Positions 24,101 through 39,100 of a DNA stretch of 64,000 nucleotides are shown here, piece by piece (within the stretch, counting starts at the first letter, position 1; every line of letters begins with the position of its first letter). Source of the DNA: Topomyia yanbarensis (Eukaryota; Arthropoda; Insecta; Diptera; Culicidae). The DNA lies in contig NC_080670.1 in the NCBI RefSeq assembly GCF_030247195.1, positions 32,040,497 to 32,104,496 of the forward strand, read 5' to 3'. The position numbers and the translations under genes are program-made. The notes beneath the pieces were generated by a model. The model did not search any database. It worked only from the letters and a program-made list of their open reading frames with translations, and was not told where the DNA came from.

Positions 24101-27100
24101 GCAATAATACAACATTGGTCACAAACGCGAACATGCCATTTCGATCATCCACGCAAATTAACACCCTAACTAACTCGCAAACATAAAAACACCCGTGTTA
24201 TATAATGATTTTTGATGATACCTACGAATTCATCAATGCGCGTTCCAACGCAATCATGAATCCGACTCGTTCGGAAACCCCTAGCGTCGGGGCTAACACC
24301 CTATGTGTATGCTTTCAGTAGGACTATTCCAATAAAAATTTCGCTCATCTACTCATGACATGACCGAGAACTCCAGTGATGAAATAGCTCTCACTCTGTT
24401 GTAGTATCTGAATCGGGCACCCCAATTATGCTTCATATTCACGATCCGCGCGATCATGCAAGAAAATACGCGAATATGCAAATAGACACACGGTTATACA
24501 ATCGAATTTGTACACGCGAAGTTACATGCACGCCAGCACACGCAACATGATATATACGCCCACACGATCGAACACATTAACATTCAAACGCTCGGGCCCT
24601 TCGCGATAATACACAAAGAAACACGCAATCGCGATCATCCACTCATCTGTGCCGAAAGAGTTCGCAAACACAAACACGCTCCAATGATTTAGTGAACGCT
24701 ACAGCGCTTATAATCTGATCAACGCGATCTCAAGCGCCGTAAACTCAATATCATAATCGACCCGCATTGTCCCGCAAAGTGCAAACTAAGCGTCGACGTA
24801 GAACGCTTTATGACCAACAGCGGTAAAAGTTCCTTCGGGAAATCAAGGCAAATTTCAACATATCGAAATATGATATGTCAAAAAACCGGAATTCTAACCA
24901 GTGTAGGTCATTAAAGTACAACTGAAATATCAAAGCACCCTAGTGGCTTCCTTGCAGAATTCCAGATATAACTGAAGAACCATTCAGATACACAATCGTT
25001 TATCGTGACGACTGGATGATGATTAATGAGATATAACGGAATGTCGCGTCCATTGCGTAGTTAATGTAGTGGAAAACTGCGAAGAGTGGAAGGAATACAA
25101 AAGATTCCTAGTAGAACGTTTCGACATAAATCCATGTTGTTGATTAGTGATATTCTGTTTGTTGTCGAAGAATATTTCTATCGGTGAAAACGTTCAATTA
25201 ATTATTCTGTTTGGATTACTGAACTCAACTGAGAACCGACAAATTTTCACACCAATAGTCTGAGTTGAGTTGGAAAACTAGTGGAAAAATATAACAATCA
25301 TCAATCCAAAAACAGTCAGAACCGATCATTTCCCAAAGTACACCAATCGTATTTTTGTCGCCATTCTACAACCCATATTTTTCCGGAAAGCTCATTTGGT
25401 AAAGTTTTTACCAACTTGTCTCCAGAACACGTAATCTGTAGCACACATTCACTCCTGTTTGACGAAGTATTATCAAAGCCGTACAGCCACATCATCCCCT
25501 ATAAATATGTGAGCACGCCTGCTATTAGGCACCAACTGTCTGTTCGACCTCTAAAATGCTTTATGTGCTACGCGGATAATCGCCATTCCGGCGGTTACGT
25601 TCCATTTGCTCTGCTATAAAAGTATGATGCATGCACTCTAAAAGCTAAGGTTATTTAAAGTGCACAGTTCGCATGAATTTACTACCACTAACGTTTCTTT
25701 TATGCACGGCATCGTCGATCAAGTTAATAGTTTTCATTCATTTCAGCAAGTGGGATGCACCTAATCATTTCGATATCAACCATCGTTGAATTCAATTTTC
25801 AACCCCAAACCACACTCACCTGAACTGAATCCGCCCGAACCGCCCGAGGCACGCCGTCTGCTGTGACCGGTGTTCCGCCCGGTCGCCGTAGTCGTCGTCA
25901 TCGTCGTCAACGGTGTCACCGCCACCACCACCCGATACTGCTGCTGCTGTTGGTGTTGCTGCTGCTGGGGCAGATAGGGAACGCCAGCGGCTCCCACAAC
26001 ACCAACGACTCCCCCACCGCCACTACCTCCGGACGGGCCACCGAGCATACCGGCCGAGATGCTACTCTCGAAGGCGTACAGTGCCCGGAATCCGGTTCCA
26101 TCCAGCCGGTCATTGGATGCCATGGTGACACGAAAGAAGCGCCCATCCGAGCGGACGATCAGATCTCGTCGGAGACCGCAGTACAGGGCGAATTTGCGAT
26201 CCCGGGTGATAAAATTAGAAAACTCCACGTAGTCGCTGGCGGAGTTTTCGTCGCAGCTGGCGTCGGTTGAATGAAAGGATGAAAGAAGAAAAAAGAAAGG
26301 TGTGCCCGAGAGGGAAAAGGAAAATGCGTTAAAAGAACATTTTGATGTCTGGTTTGTGTTGGGGAAGCTGAATGGCGGCGAATGGATTGGTAAAATTTAA
26401 GAGCTGCAGACAAACACGGTTGAAACAAATGGGGATCATTAGCATTGAATCGGTGGGTGTTTATCTCAGGTTGAAGACCTTATAGTAATGAACATTATTT
26501 TAATTCGTGTTTAGAGGTGTTAATTTTATCGTAGACATTTTAATCAAAAATTCATTAACATGGAAGGCGATCCTGAATATTGAAATATTAATAACAAGAC
26601 TGGCCAAAGTTTAAAAATTATTGAGTGAAAGTTTGACATCTGATAGACTTCAGGATCCGGACATCGAAACCAAATCAAACTAGAAAGAGCGGTCAAAGCG
26701 TTTGGAAATTTAAAGAAAGGGATATGACGGACAGAATTGGGTACATAATGTACGCACAAGATTCTAGTGACACTTAATCGAGATGACAAGCAACACATCA
26801 TATCTAAATCGAGAGCGCCAGTTGCCAAAAAAGAACATTCAGTTTGGCAGGCGACTTTCATTTGTGGATTTGCAAGCAAAATTCTCGTGACACGGACCAT
26901 GTCGCCCAATATGGGAGAATATAATCCCGACTGACTTTTCGCGGTCCCGTCTTAAACCGACAGTGCACGAAGTGGAGCAGTTGATTAAGGTGAAAATGAA
27001 ACTTGTGTTTATAGAGGTGTCACACATACAACTACATCATATGAGACATGTCGTACTAATACATTCAACTTTTTGACCGAGACAGAATGCTTTGTTCGCT

Positions 27101-30100
27101 ACGACCTGCAACACGACGTCGAATACGAAATCGTCAAAACCAAAGTCCCCGTGTACCTGGACAATGATCTAACGCAAATTCACTAGCATGATTTGGCTCT
27201 GCGCACTTGTACGGATTATATTAAAAGTTTCATATCGAAGTACGAAGAAGGGAAATCCATCGTAAATGATACTTGGAGAAACTTTTTCTCTGGCATTCTC
27301 AAACGATGTTCGAGTGGTGTGAATGCGGCTGAACCAACCAATATTTTCTTGATTGACTTTGGAGGGTAAATTATCTCAAGATGTTAACTACATCCAAAGA
27401 ACTACGGTAAGCCATGCATCGAAACAACTGAAGAAAATTCATCTCCTACAACCAACACTAACCAACAACCTTCGACATCTGCTGATATGCCACAGACAAG
27501 CAACCAAAAACAAATGCCGAACAAAAAGCATTCCATGGTATTGTTAGACCAATAGCTATCATATATAAGGAAGTAATAACCAGAATAGTAGACGGCTATA
27601 TCAGAGTCACTCAATAGCAACACAAAAAGCACCAATCATCTAACAGCGAAAATCAAAGCTGCTCTAGCGACTATGATAACGGTGGACCGATCAGCCAGCA
27701 GCGGAGGGTCTACCTGACCATTGCTCACCACCGAGAAAGAAAATTAACGCAAGAAGTAGAAAGCAGTGCGCCCAAGATAGAAAGCAGCAATAATATTCGA
27801 TTAGTTTTTATCCTTCAGGAATTGTGTCTTTAAAATGCATATTATTTAAAAAAAAGGCGAATGACCCCGAGGTTTGAATTTGAACAATAATGAACGACGA
27901 CTCGAAATCTTGAAACGAACTAGAAACCTGGCGTAAATTATCATAGTCATTGTGGCTTATGACAAAAGCTCGAGGAAAGCTCGGAAGTTCAGCTGTTCAC
28001 GGGTCCGCTCAAGCGCTCTTTGATATTTCATACAATATAGAACAGGACATGTTCGCTTAGTAAGATTTATTCTCAAGCCATATTGGGTTGGTATCTACAG
28101 TAGGTTGTGGATTATTTTAAAAGTTTATTTTAAACTCGACGCGTTAGTTCAACGGAGCCGGTTACGATTTTCACATTGACAATAAGTAGGGGGACCCGGG
28201 TCTATTAAGACCGCGGGGGTAATTCGGATCCCCTCGATTTCTCAGAAAATGTAGGACTTTCTGAATGTGGTACATATTCGTGGCAGCGCTATTGTTAAAC
28301 ATTAATTTTGACAGATGAATATACTTTTTTGGTTTTTTAGAAAGGAAATACTCATGTCTCATGTTTTTGCCATCCTCAAAACAAAAATCATTATTAGAGT
28401 AAAACAGTTCTCAAAGCAACAAATAAAAATGAAAAAAATAATAGGTAAGTGTTTTGGAAAGCTTGAGGCTTCTATTTTATGGAATGATTTTTGTTTGGGT
28501 GAAAACACATATTTTCAAGACGCTCACCACTTTTGTGCGAAATGAGAGCGCAAGGGGCTATTCGGACCCCTTATTCCATCAACCACCGTTCAACGGCTTG
28601 CGGCTACGCACACGATTACATATGCCACAGCAAAGAAAATACATGATGCGCCAATCGACAGCTGTGACTAACCAGATTAAGTTTTTGTAACGCAATTTAT
28701 TATTTAACTTAGAGTTTTGCAAATCGTAGGGTGATGAGCCCATTTGTACCATGTTTCTATTATCACCGTACCCATTTGAAGCCGTTGGTCAGAGCAGTGT
28801 CTGCCATCTTTGTTCAACGCATTGAGTCAACAGTCGGGTAGCGCAACAATAGGGGCACTCGATTCGAGTTTTCGTTGCGCTCTATCACAAGAATTCAGCT
28901 GTTTTCAGCGCATTTGTGTTATTATATTGGTTCTTAATAACGAAGCAAAGCTGTTGATGTAAATTTTTACGCATTCCATTAATTTTAAGGCGAGAAATTA
29001 ACGAATAAGTGAGGCACCTAGCTTAGTATGCTGAAAATAGGCGCTTTACCCTATATGAACTTTTGTGGTACCAATATGTAGCTAAGATTTCAAACTAATT
29101 ATTAGGACCTTTAACCGGTAAATTTTTTCTCATCTATCCACCTAAAATAGCAATTTGCTTAGGTAGATCCGAATAGCCCCGGGTTCCCCTAAGTGAAATG
29201 AAAAAGAACCTAACTTTTTCCAATAAGCTTAAATTTAAATGTTAAATTAAAATTAAATTATTAAATTTTCTTCAATGTTTCGTTTCGATTTTCAGAATTG
29301 TTCTGAAGTTTTCAATTACAATTCAAGATCTGGTTGACCGATTCGGCTCTTTGGGCACTTAAATTCAAGTTGGATAAAAACTTCTGAAAAATACTGTATG
29401 CTCGATTGGCACATTCCACGTGTTATATTTATTGCATAACAGGTGTTTCTTAAAATAAAATTTTATATGACATGACAAAAGAAAAAAAGGTTCAATATTC
29501 AAAATTGATTTTTGTTCCAATCAACAAAATAACTCGAATCTATAAATAAGGGTGGCACATTTCAATTTAGCTTCATTAGGCAAATTACTCGTAAAATTAA
29601 AATAAAGTATAAACAGAATCAAACAATAAAGAATTAAGAACATATGATATCAGAAATTTCCGTCCTCTTGGCTGAGACTCGAACCTATCATCCTTAATGA
29701 CCCCGGCGCTAGCGCATTACGCCGTAATGCAGTACAACAATGGATTAAGATTGGTGAGTTTTAAATTTATACGAACATGAAATCACAAAATTTGAAAAAT
29801 CCGATCCTCACCTGAACCGAAGAATATATAAATTAAAAAACAGAACTCGACGACTCTACCATAGATACAATACTGAAACCTCATAGAAGACCAATTCAAA
29901 TGTCTGTCTCATTGGGGTAATCTTTTAAAGGCAATCTCCGTCATCGTCCGTCCAAAGGCCTACGACCTATTTCTACGTGTATATTTATTACAAAACCTGT
30001 TCAGTATTAAACAACATTTCTTATGTATTTGTTTTAATCAAAAATAATTCATGATACATTAAAATTTGTGATTTTATTTATAAGCCTTTTCAAAAAAATT

Positions 30101-33100
30101 TGCACTAGAAAAATATGTAAAAATGGATGGGAGTAGTTAACAACCAACATATTTTCAATGTTATAAATGAACAAAATTTTCTTAACCTCTGACCGGGAAC
30201 TCTACTGACGCTCTTCTACCATCTGAGCCGTATACCAAAAATAATGTATTAGATTCACAGTCCGCACGCGATGGTCCAAGAACAGAAGCGAATATGCGAA
30301 AGGCACACGGTTATAAAATAGAATTTATACACGCGAAATTACATACACGTTAGCACACGCGGCATACAAGCACACATGAGATAGAACACGTTAACGTACA
30401 AATGCTTGAGCCCTTCGCGATGATACACACGTTCGCGAAGTCCCTGCACATACCGGAACCGTACACTGAATATCACATTCAGAATCACGGCCCGCTGCAA
30501 TTGGCCTAAGGCAGTGTTTTAGCGGGCAATTGTAGTGTGTGGTTATGACGGGGAGCTCTTCCGAGAACGTAGCTCTACAGTAGGACAATTCTCGGAAAAA
30601 ATTTTCATAACCTCTGAACTAGATCCATAAAAATGAAAAATAGCATCTCTCGATTTTGGGAATCAGTTCACAAGCACGCAAGCTGGCGATAATTTTTTAG
30701 ATTCCAAATCTGTGAATTAGTTCAAGATTTATAGATTGGATTATGGACAAATCAACGGAAAGGCTAAACGCAGTTATCGAAATCATGAATTTCGTTCACG
30801 ATTCCACGATTTATATAAAATGGATATTTACTATGAAATCACGAATTTCGAAACGCAATTTTTCTCCGTGTATCAATCAATCTCCAGTGAGCCGGTTTCG
30901 GTTTTGCATTTGATCGTAAAGTGAAACAAAAATGTATAATATAACCAGTCAATTCTCTTACGGAGCGATTCCCTCGATGTCGAAGTAGGTAAACCGGATC
31001 AGCACATAATCGAGCGGGTCACCGTAGAAGAAATAATTACACCGGATGTTCCTGTGTTGAGAGCCGTGAAAAGATAAAGCAAAACAGAGTTTGTGAAAGG
31101 AAAAGAAAGGAAATTCGACCGTTGCCCCTGATTGGGAAATGATTCTCGTTGATGATGATGATGTCGGATGATGCTGACAGCAGGAATGGGCAAAAGTGAC
31201 ATTTTGACTGTCGGGTGGTGATTTAAAAAGGCTCAGTTGGGACCCCTTTGCGAAAACAACACCACAAAGAAGCTCCCATTCCGCCATCAGTAAACCACAC
31301 AGGCAGGTGGGCGGCACATCTCTTTGATGAATGTTACTGCGAAAGTGGCGATTGCTATTACACAACGCCAACGTCGTCACGCTGGGCCACTGACACGTTC
31401 GCTTTGTTTGCGTGAAGGTGAGACATTTCCGAGAAGAAAAACTAATTCTAACCTTGGATAGGCACCGGGGAAATTAGGTGACTGAATCCATCCCTGGTTG
31501 GTGGCATTCTTGAAGTAATGGAAACTACACTCCGACTGGTTCGGCTGGTGGCCCGTTGGGATGCCGAAATCTGTTGGGGAAGATGTTACCGATTACTGTC
31601 AGCTGGAAGAGACATTAAGGGAAAGCTTGCGCGCAAATTACTGGTTAGAAAAAAGAAATCCGCCGTGAATCCTTTGTTCTCGGTGTTGTTGAAGGTACTG
31701 CGAAATTCCAGCAGCAGCCGTGGTCCATTCGACAGAATTGGCTTTGGCAGGATGTCCCCGCAGAGTGTCTCGATCACCTCGTCCCGGCCGTCCTGGTGGG
31801 AAAATACCTGCGAATGAAGGAAAATGGTATCGCATTAGGGTCCCTGAGATAAGCTTCCACCGCGGGGGCGGTGGTGGTGGTGGTGCAACACTTAAAATTC
31901 ACGTCGCATCAGATGACTGCGAAGATGGTTGATCTGGATACCCTACAAAGATCAGCTATTAAAATTTATTCTAACGACTTTTTCATTACATAAGTGGCGA
32001 AAATACGCTTATTCCCAGTTCCACTTTCACGTTCTGCTTTGGATTATTACGAAACGTGGTTTGATCTTTGTGGCGATGTCGCTATTGAATGCTGAGAAAA
32101 ATACTTCCAAGAAGCGTGCGTGGGTGCAAACATTTGCTATTGATTTTCATTTCACTGGCTCCCTTTTTGGCCCGGCGGGAACTGAGTGAACGGAAATCTA
32201 TTTCAATACTACATAAGAACTAGAGCGATCCTATTATGCAACATAGAAAGTGTGTAAAGTGCACCAAATTCAACAACCAAATCGCATTAAAATAAAGTAA
32301 ACTTTGAACAAACAGCATGTATTCGTACCGTAAGCACCCTTTATTGACTTGAATGGAGGCAACTTTACAGCTTTAGAGTATTACCTCCGACTAACTGAAC
32401 AGGGAGTTGGAACTTTGACACCGCGTCCCTGCAGATACTCTCCTTGTTTGAAAAGCCAACCCACTACCAATTTGGAATGAGTGTGTGGCTTTCGCGTGCC
32501 CCGTGGGTTATATATGTTACAATAGTCGAGAACCACGGATGGAAGCGCGAACGTCGTTCTAAGGGAAATGCATAAGCTTGGAAAGCGCACGTACTCGCAG
32601 TTAACGGATTATAGCCAATGTGTCGGTACTGTTTGTTTGAAATATTTATTTTGGATTGTAAATCTCTATAACGGAATTTCGGATTATTACTTTGAGCGCC
32701 GGTAGTAGCAAATGTTCGATTCAGTTTTGAAATTTACCGAATCTAGCCTGTGTTTGAGATGTTCTCATAGGTTTCAGTGGATTGGAACTAAAATGTAGGT
32801 TCGGTGATGGTTTCGTTGGTCCCCACGTTTTCTGTCACTATGGTAGACAAAATATGGAAATTTGACGTGCAAGCCGCAAGGAAGCAACTTGAGGCCGTAA
32901 TTTTTCACCTTGCTTCTCAACGATTTCTGTTTTTTCTTATTTGTTCTTATATCATACAGGCTGTGATAACGGAGAATTGTAGTATTTTACTGGTTTGCGA
33001 ATTTTTGTTTAATATTTTTAAAATTAGTGTCCATTTTTCATCATATACTCGTGGATAAAAATTTTTCATTTTTGTGATCTTCACGTATATTTCATTTCAC

Positions 33101-36100
33101 TCAGATGCCACGTTGGTTTTCTAGTTGTTATTTTATTTTTTATTATTTTGCTTATAGAAGTTTTAACCTTAGGGTCATTCGCCTCTTTTCGGGATAGAGA
33201 AATCTCTCTTGAAAAAATCTTTAACCCTATGTGCAGGGTTGGGAATCGAACCCAGGTGAGCTGCGTACAAGGCAATCGATTTACCAACTACGCTATGCCC
33301 GTCCCCTTTTTTATAGTTGTTAAAGCACGACCTAAAACATTTTAATTGCATATTGGTGTGTTCATTCAAAGATTTAATCAAAGAGCGCATTTTGTGCACT
33401 GAACAAGGTTTTACCAATTAAAAAAAAACGTGTTTAGCACTCACTGATATATTGCTTAGGACTTAATAAGCACTTCAAGAATTGGTTTTAAAGCAAATCA
33501 TCAAAATTACTCGAATCTATAAGTACGGGTTGAACAACTCAATTAAGCGTAATTTTTGTTTTTGTTAATCTACGAACACTACTGCACATGTTAGGATTTT
33601 GGGAGAATAGGAAACAAGCTAGAATAAGTCGGTATTGCTTCATCAGAATAGCCACCAAGAAATCATCGATAAAGAATAGCCGCAATTTTGGGAGAAAACA
33701 ATCGCTTGATGTTTGACTTTTTGCTGACACGGCTTAGACTTATAGTGCACGAGGCGGAGCAGTTGATCAAGGTAGAAATGGAACTTGCTATTACAAAAGC
33801 TTCACACATACAGTTACATCATACGAGACATATAGTATTGATAACGTTCAACTTTTTAGCCGAGGCTGAAAGCTTCGTAACGAAGAACAATACACAACAC
33901 GGCGTCGACTATGAAAACGTAAAAGGCGAGATCCCCATGTATAAGGACCTTGATCTAACGGAAATTCGCCTACACGATTTGGCACCTCGTACTAGTACGG
34001 ATTATATTAAAACATTTAAATCGAAGAATGGCGAAGTAAATTGCCTGTCTCGTCTGCAAATTGTAGTATATGATTCTGACGGGGAGCCTTTCCGAGAACC
34101 TAGCTCTACAGCTCCAGTAGGACAACTCTCGAAAAAAAACAATAAAAATAAAAGAATGCGAAGTAAAATCCGTCACAAACGATACGAGGAGAAACTTTTT
34201 CCCTGGCATGCCCAACGGTGTTTGGGTGGTGCGAATGTGGCTGAACAGCAACTCACCATCTCACTTGACTTTCAAGGGCAGATCATCTCAAGGTGTTAAC
34301 TACACTCAAACAACGCTATGCACATGCCCTGAGCAGACGCTCACTCGCTAGTTCTTTAACCAGAAGGCACACTCAGCCAAAATATCTTAAGAAAATTTGC
34401 CGAAACAACTAACGAAAATTCTTCTACTACAACCAACACCACCAAACAGCCGTCGATATCTGCTGATACACCACAGACAGCAGGCAAAAAAAAATAATGC
34501 CGGACAAACAATATTACACGGTATCCCCAAGCCAATAATTAACATATATTGGAAAGAGATAAACAAGAAAGAAAACGGTTATACTAGTGTCACTCGACAA
34601 CACAAAAAGCGCCAAACAAGTAACAGCGAAAATCAAAGCTTTAGCGACGACGACATGGACACAAATACATGCGAGCAAGAAGGCATACGGAATGATCAGT
34701 GAGAGGTAGAGAATATACCTACCATTGCCTACCGCCAAGAATAAAGATTAACACAAGAAGCGGAAAGCAGTGCGCGTAGGATAGTCGACAGAAATTATAT
34801 TCGATTATTATATCGTTGTGTATTATTTTCATAAAAGGCGAATGACACCTTAGTAAATAACAAAATATTTCATAGATAAGTTTACAAAATAGGAAGCAAA
34901 ACGCAACGGAGAACAAACATTGAAAATAAATAACACAAAAATAGATAAAACGGATATGATAGAAATTTTGTTTTGTTAATAAAGTTTTAAAAATGTTGCT
35001 GATTTAGACCTTGAAATTGCCCCTAGTCAAAAGTTATACGTCAAAAAATCACCCATGTACTGTTATTGACTATTAAAATGCTATAAATTAACTATAACAG
35101 TTTGGTATAAACTAAAATAATCAATTTGCTAAAATATAGATCTGAATTTGTCTAAAATTTGTAAAATATTTCTATTGAAGGACTTGATTCTTTCTTTTGA
35201 CACACGCGCATTATGGGATAATCAAACACGTCAATTCATGTATGCCAACCAGCTTGGCGCCTAAAACTACATCCGCATCATGCTATCAACTCGGTGTGGT
35301 GCCGAACCGCACCTGAGCTCAGCTATACGATCGTCTTCATTCTCACCTCTGAGACAGTAAATGTGTCTCCTCTCGTTAATCCGATTGAATCACTCAAAAT
35401 TAAAAATGAATCGCTTTTGTCGCGGAACTGCAAAATGAGAGAAATTACAACGCAAGTTATTAAGAAGGCTATATAAATAACCCTCATGTGTGAATTTTCT
35501 CTTCCGTTTTTTTTTTCGAAGCACGAGAACGGGAGTACATCCTTCATCGAAGTGAACAGTTTTCATTGAATTACATTCTTTACCCACTTGCTTGCATTAC
35601 TGATTCATTGATGGCCGAATATAAATGAATAAGGAACAATTTTGACAGTCGTAATTTTTGGGAGCTTCATTTGCAACGTTTTCAACAAGCTAAGTATTAT
35701 GTGACACTGTATTAGCACTACAATACCAATTTTTTTTAAAAAAGACGTGCGACATTTTTTTTTACTTCACAACTCATTTACGACAAATGTTTACGTGTGA
35801 TTAAAGTGATTAAACTTTAGAAAAATGCAGTTTTCTAGGGTGGTAATGCTAACTTTACTGTAAAGTTGGCGCTACTATATCAAATTTTTAAAAATACGTA
35901 TGCGACAAATTTTTGGATTTCACAATTAATTTACGACAACTAAGCGACAATTAATACATGTGGTAGTGCTAACTTTATGCACTTGACGGATGTTACATTA
36001 GCGAAACAGAGTGGGGCAGAACGCTACTTTCGAATAATAGAAACTCTAGTAGTCTGGGTGTGTGTGCTGCAGTATTCACTGAAGTGTATTAGTTGAAACT

Positions 36101-39100
36101 TGTTTTGAAAAAAGTTTAAACCGAACCATGTGGTACGAATTCATAGAAGCTGTTGAAAAAAACTAACACATTTTTTCATTCTTCATTTCATGAGCTGTTC
36201 TTCATGGTAAATAGTTTCTTCTTCAATAAAAGCAACATGTATGAATGTAAAAACGAATCAAAATGAAATGTGATTTTCTTAATTTCTAATAGCTATAGAT
36301 TTGTCGATTTGGAACCGGGGAGTGAGTCCAATTGCTCTTAAGTCGAAATGGTCTGATGTCTTGGTACTCCATCTCCCGTACAGGCAGGTGCAACGTAAAC
36401 AGTATTTTTAGCATAATTGAATCAATACTGGTGGAATTGTTCGTATGTGTTGAAAATCAGTTTCAAACATGCTGATTTCAAAAAAATCTAGATTTTCTTT
36501 CTATCGATACGGGTTAAACAACTCCATAAAATATGATTTCTATGCATACAGGGGAAAAATAAACGACAAAGGCATGAGGATTTCTGTTTTTAAGTTGCTT
36601 ACGAACAGAATCGTAAATATTAAGATTTTGGAAGAAAAGGAAGCCAACTAGCATAATCCTGTTCTCGGTACTGGTAGAGCGGGATTAGGAATGGGCGATG
36701 TCGATGCGATTTTATCAAAATCGATTTTTTCAGCTCGATAAATCGATTGTTGCATTCGACCTTTTCGGTTCGATGTTCCGACAAGATTCAATAAAACTTT
36801 TTTCCACAATCGATCTTTTTACCATCGATTTTTCCCGGCTCAATGTTTGACTACATCGATTTTTCCCGGCTCAAGGTTTGACTACATAGATTTTTTCGAT
36901 TTAGAAAGCTTGATGAAGCAAAATCGATTTTTTTTATTTCAAAATGCGCCTCGCTGAGCGGGATACAATAACCCGCTAGCGTATGAAGAACCAGTTTTCT
37001 CTGCACAGCTTCATGATTTGGCATAGGAAGTTTTAACAGACAACGCGACAACCTTAAAAATAGAAACAAAAGAAAATAGAGACCACAAAAAATAGATAAA
37101 ACAGAAGTGATGGAAATGAACATTTTTTGGTTAATAGTTTTTTTTGAAAATGATGCTTGTATAAAATTGTACTGCATCTAATTTAAAACTTTCAAGTTGC
37201 CTTTAATTGCCGCTGGACAAATGTATGCGGTACGAGTTCTTAAAAGACGTTGATAAAAACATTGCATTTTTCCATTCTTTAATTCATGAGCTGTTCTTTA
37301 TGATAAATGCATTCTTCTTTGGTATTAGCAACACGTATGTATGTAAGAATAAATCAAAATTAATGTGTTTTCTTTTTATTTTTTATCTGCTATAAATATC
37401 GATGTGGAACCAAGGTATGAGCAATATTGCTCTTTGGTCAATATGACAGTTGAAGCGTAAATAATTTCATCTGATTCGAAAAGTATCGGGGTACTGATTT
37501 TCAAACATAATTGGATCAATCTTGGTAGAATTGCTCATCGGTGTTGAAAACCAGTTTCAAATCTGTCACAGCATTTACTATGCTTGCTTAAAATAATCTA
37601 TAATTTATCTAAAGTGTCTTTAATATTTGTAATTTGATACAGTTATTTCGTTCAGAAAGAGTTCTAACTTTTGCTAAATTTGTTCCAGAACTTTAATTCA
37701 ATATATATTGAAAATTTGCTCGATTTCGACTGAATTTTTTTCTAATTATTTGCAGCAGGTCATACAAAGTTGAAATAGACTGTCGTAATTCGGTCGTGAA
37801 TTTCAACCCAATTTTCCAATAATATTTTCGGTTTTAAACAATCTTTACATCTCAGCTGAAATGGTCTAAATATTTCCAAAATTTGGACTTTTTGAAAATA
37901 AGTCAAATTTTTCATAAAATTTAACACACTGCCTATCTCAAAGTTTGCGATTAAAAATTGCCGAATTTGTATTTCGTATAATTTATTTTGTCAATTATTT
38001 TCAGAATTTTGATGCAACTAAAGTCGTGCAAGTGGCCCTCTCGCAGGTTGATGGGATTGACGGTATTGTAAACATCATCAAGCCACAATATATTCAATAG
38101 AGTTATGTAAATATAAGGACCTTCGCTCTTTTTAGTTTTTATTTGCACCAAGTTCTACTACTAGAGGTTAATTAGTTCTCATGTTAATAATCCACCAAAC
38201 ATTATGACTACTGAGGATTTGATTTATATAAGAAGCCCGCTTCAAGATGTTGATTACAATACGCCTCGATAGTGGTGTGTCGAGGAGGCCGGGAGGGCTG
38301 ATATGAGCCTTTTTTTCTGTTCTATACCTTTCCTCTATTTACCAGCTCATAACCAACAATCAACCAATAACAAATAGATAATTGAGAAAGGATGTGCTAT
38401 GTGTGGTGATTGGCTTTTCAAGTATTAGTAGTGTTTGAAGTACTAATGTATGTCTCATGTGATGATCATAACTTCAGCTGTATCTTGTACCTATCTAATC
38501 TATTACGTCTCTCATATATTGTCTTTTATTTCTTCTTTTCGAGTCCTATACTGCCATTCTACACCCGCCTTCAGCTGAATCAACAACGATGGTGATAGTG
38601 AACGTCTTAACACTCACACATTCTCAAACGCGGTCTCAGCGGGAACCTACAAAAATGCCATCGTGCACGCGATTACGAATCGGTCACGTCCGAAAGTCTA
38701 TCCTTGATCCTAGAAGCCTAGGTCCATGCCTTCAGCTGGACCAATTAAGACCGGGAACCCTATCGATATAAACGATCCCACTCTCTGCCAGAATTCAAAC
38801 CGCGCACTGAAAATTTAATATCAGACTCACGGTTCGCGCAACCATTCAAGAACACACGTTACAAAATCACGTCAGCGCACAAACGTTAGAGCCCCTCGCG
38901 ATTTTCCAAGCAGCCTACGAACTCGCAAACATGATTACACCCCGGTGATAAGGTGAAAATCTCAGCACTCATAAACTTACCAACACGATCTCAAGTGTCA
39001 ACCTACAAACTCCCGCGCTCGCGCCATCATGAATCGGGATCGTCCGGAAGTATCTATCCTCGGTACAAACAATCTAGGTCCTTGTTAATTATTAAAAAAA

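Larger units (their letters stand above)
33480..34860 (+). mobile_element. non-LTR retrotransposon 5' fragment, copy A
   Basis: The leader (33480-33690) has relatives at about 29515-29590 and 36470-36660. It is followed by a gag-like ORF1 and a decayed downstream part ending near 'aaaggcgaatgacacctta' (34835-34852). The downstream part keeps a Cys-rich remnant but is full of stops. No reverse transcriptase ORF2 is present. Confidence 0.6.

Noticed and set aside
25281..25619. 112-codon plus frame in the last CUB intron
   Set aside because: No recognised domain, no splice or promoter support. Could be chance.
25863..26270. 135-codon plus frame
   Set aside because: Antisense shadow of the CUB2 exon with its low-complexity linker.
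30185..30232. tRNA-like A box GGCTCAGATGGTAG on minus
   Set aside because: The stretch aligns with the normal body of R (gaccgggaactcta to ctgaaccgtac), so the resemblance is accidental.
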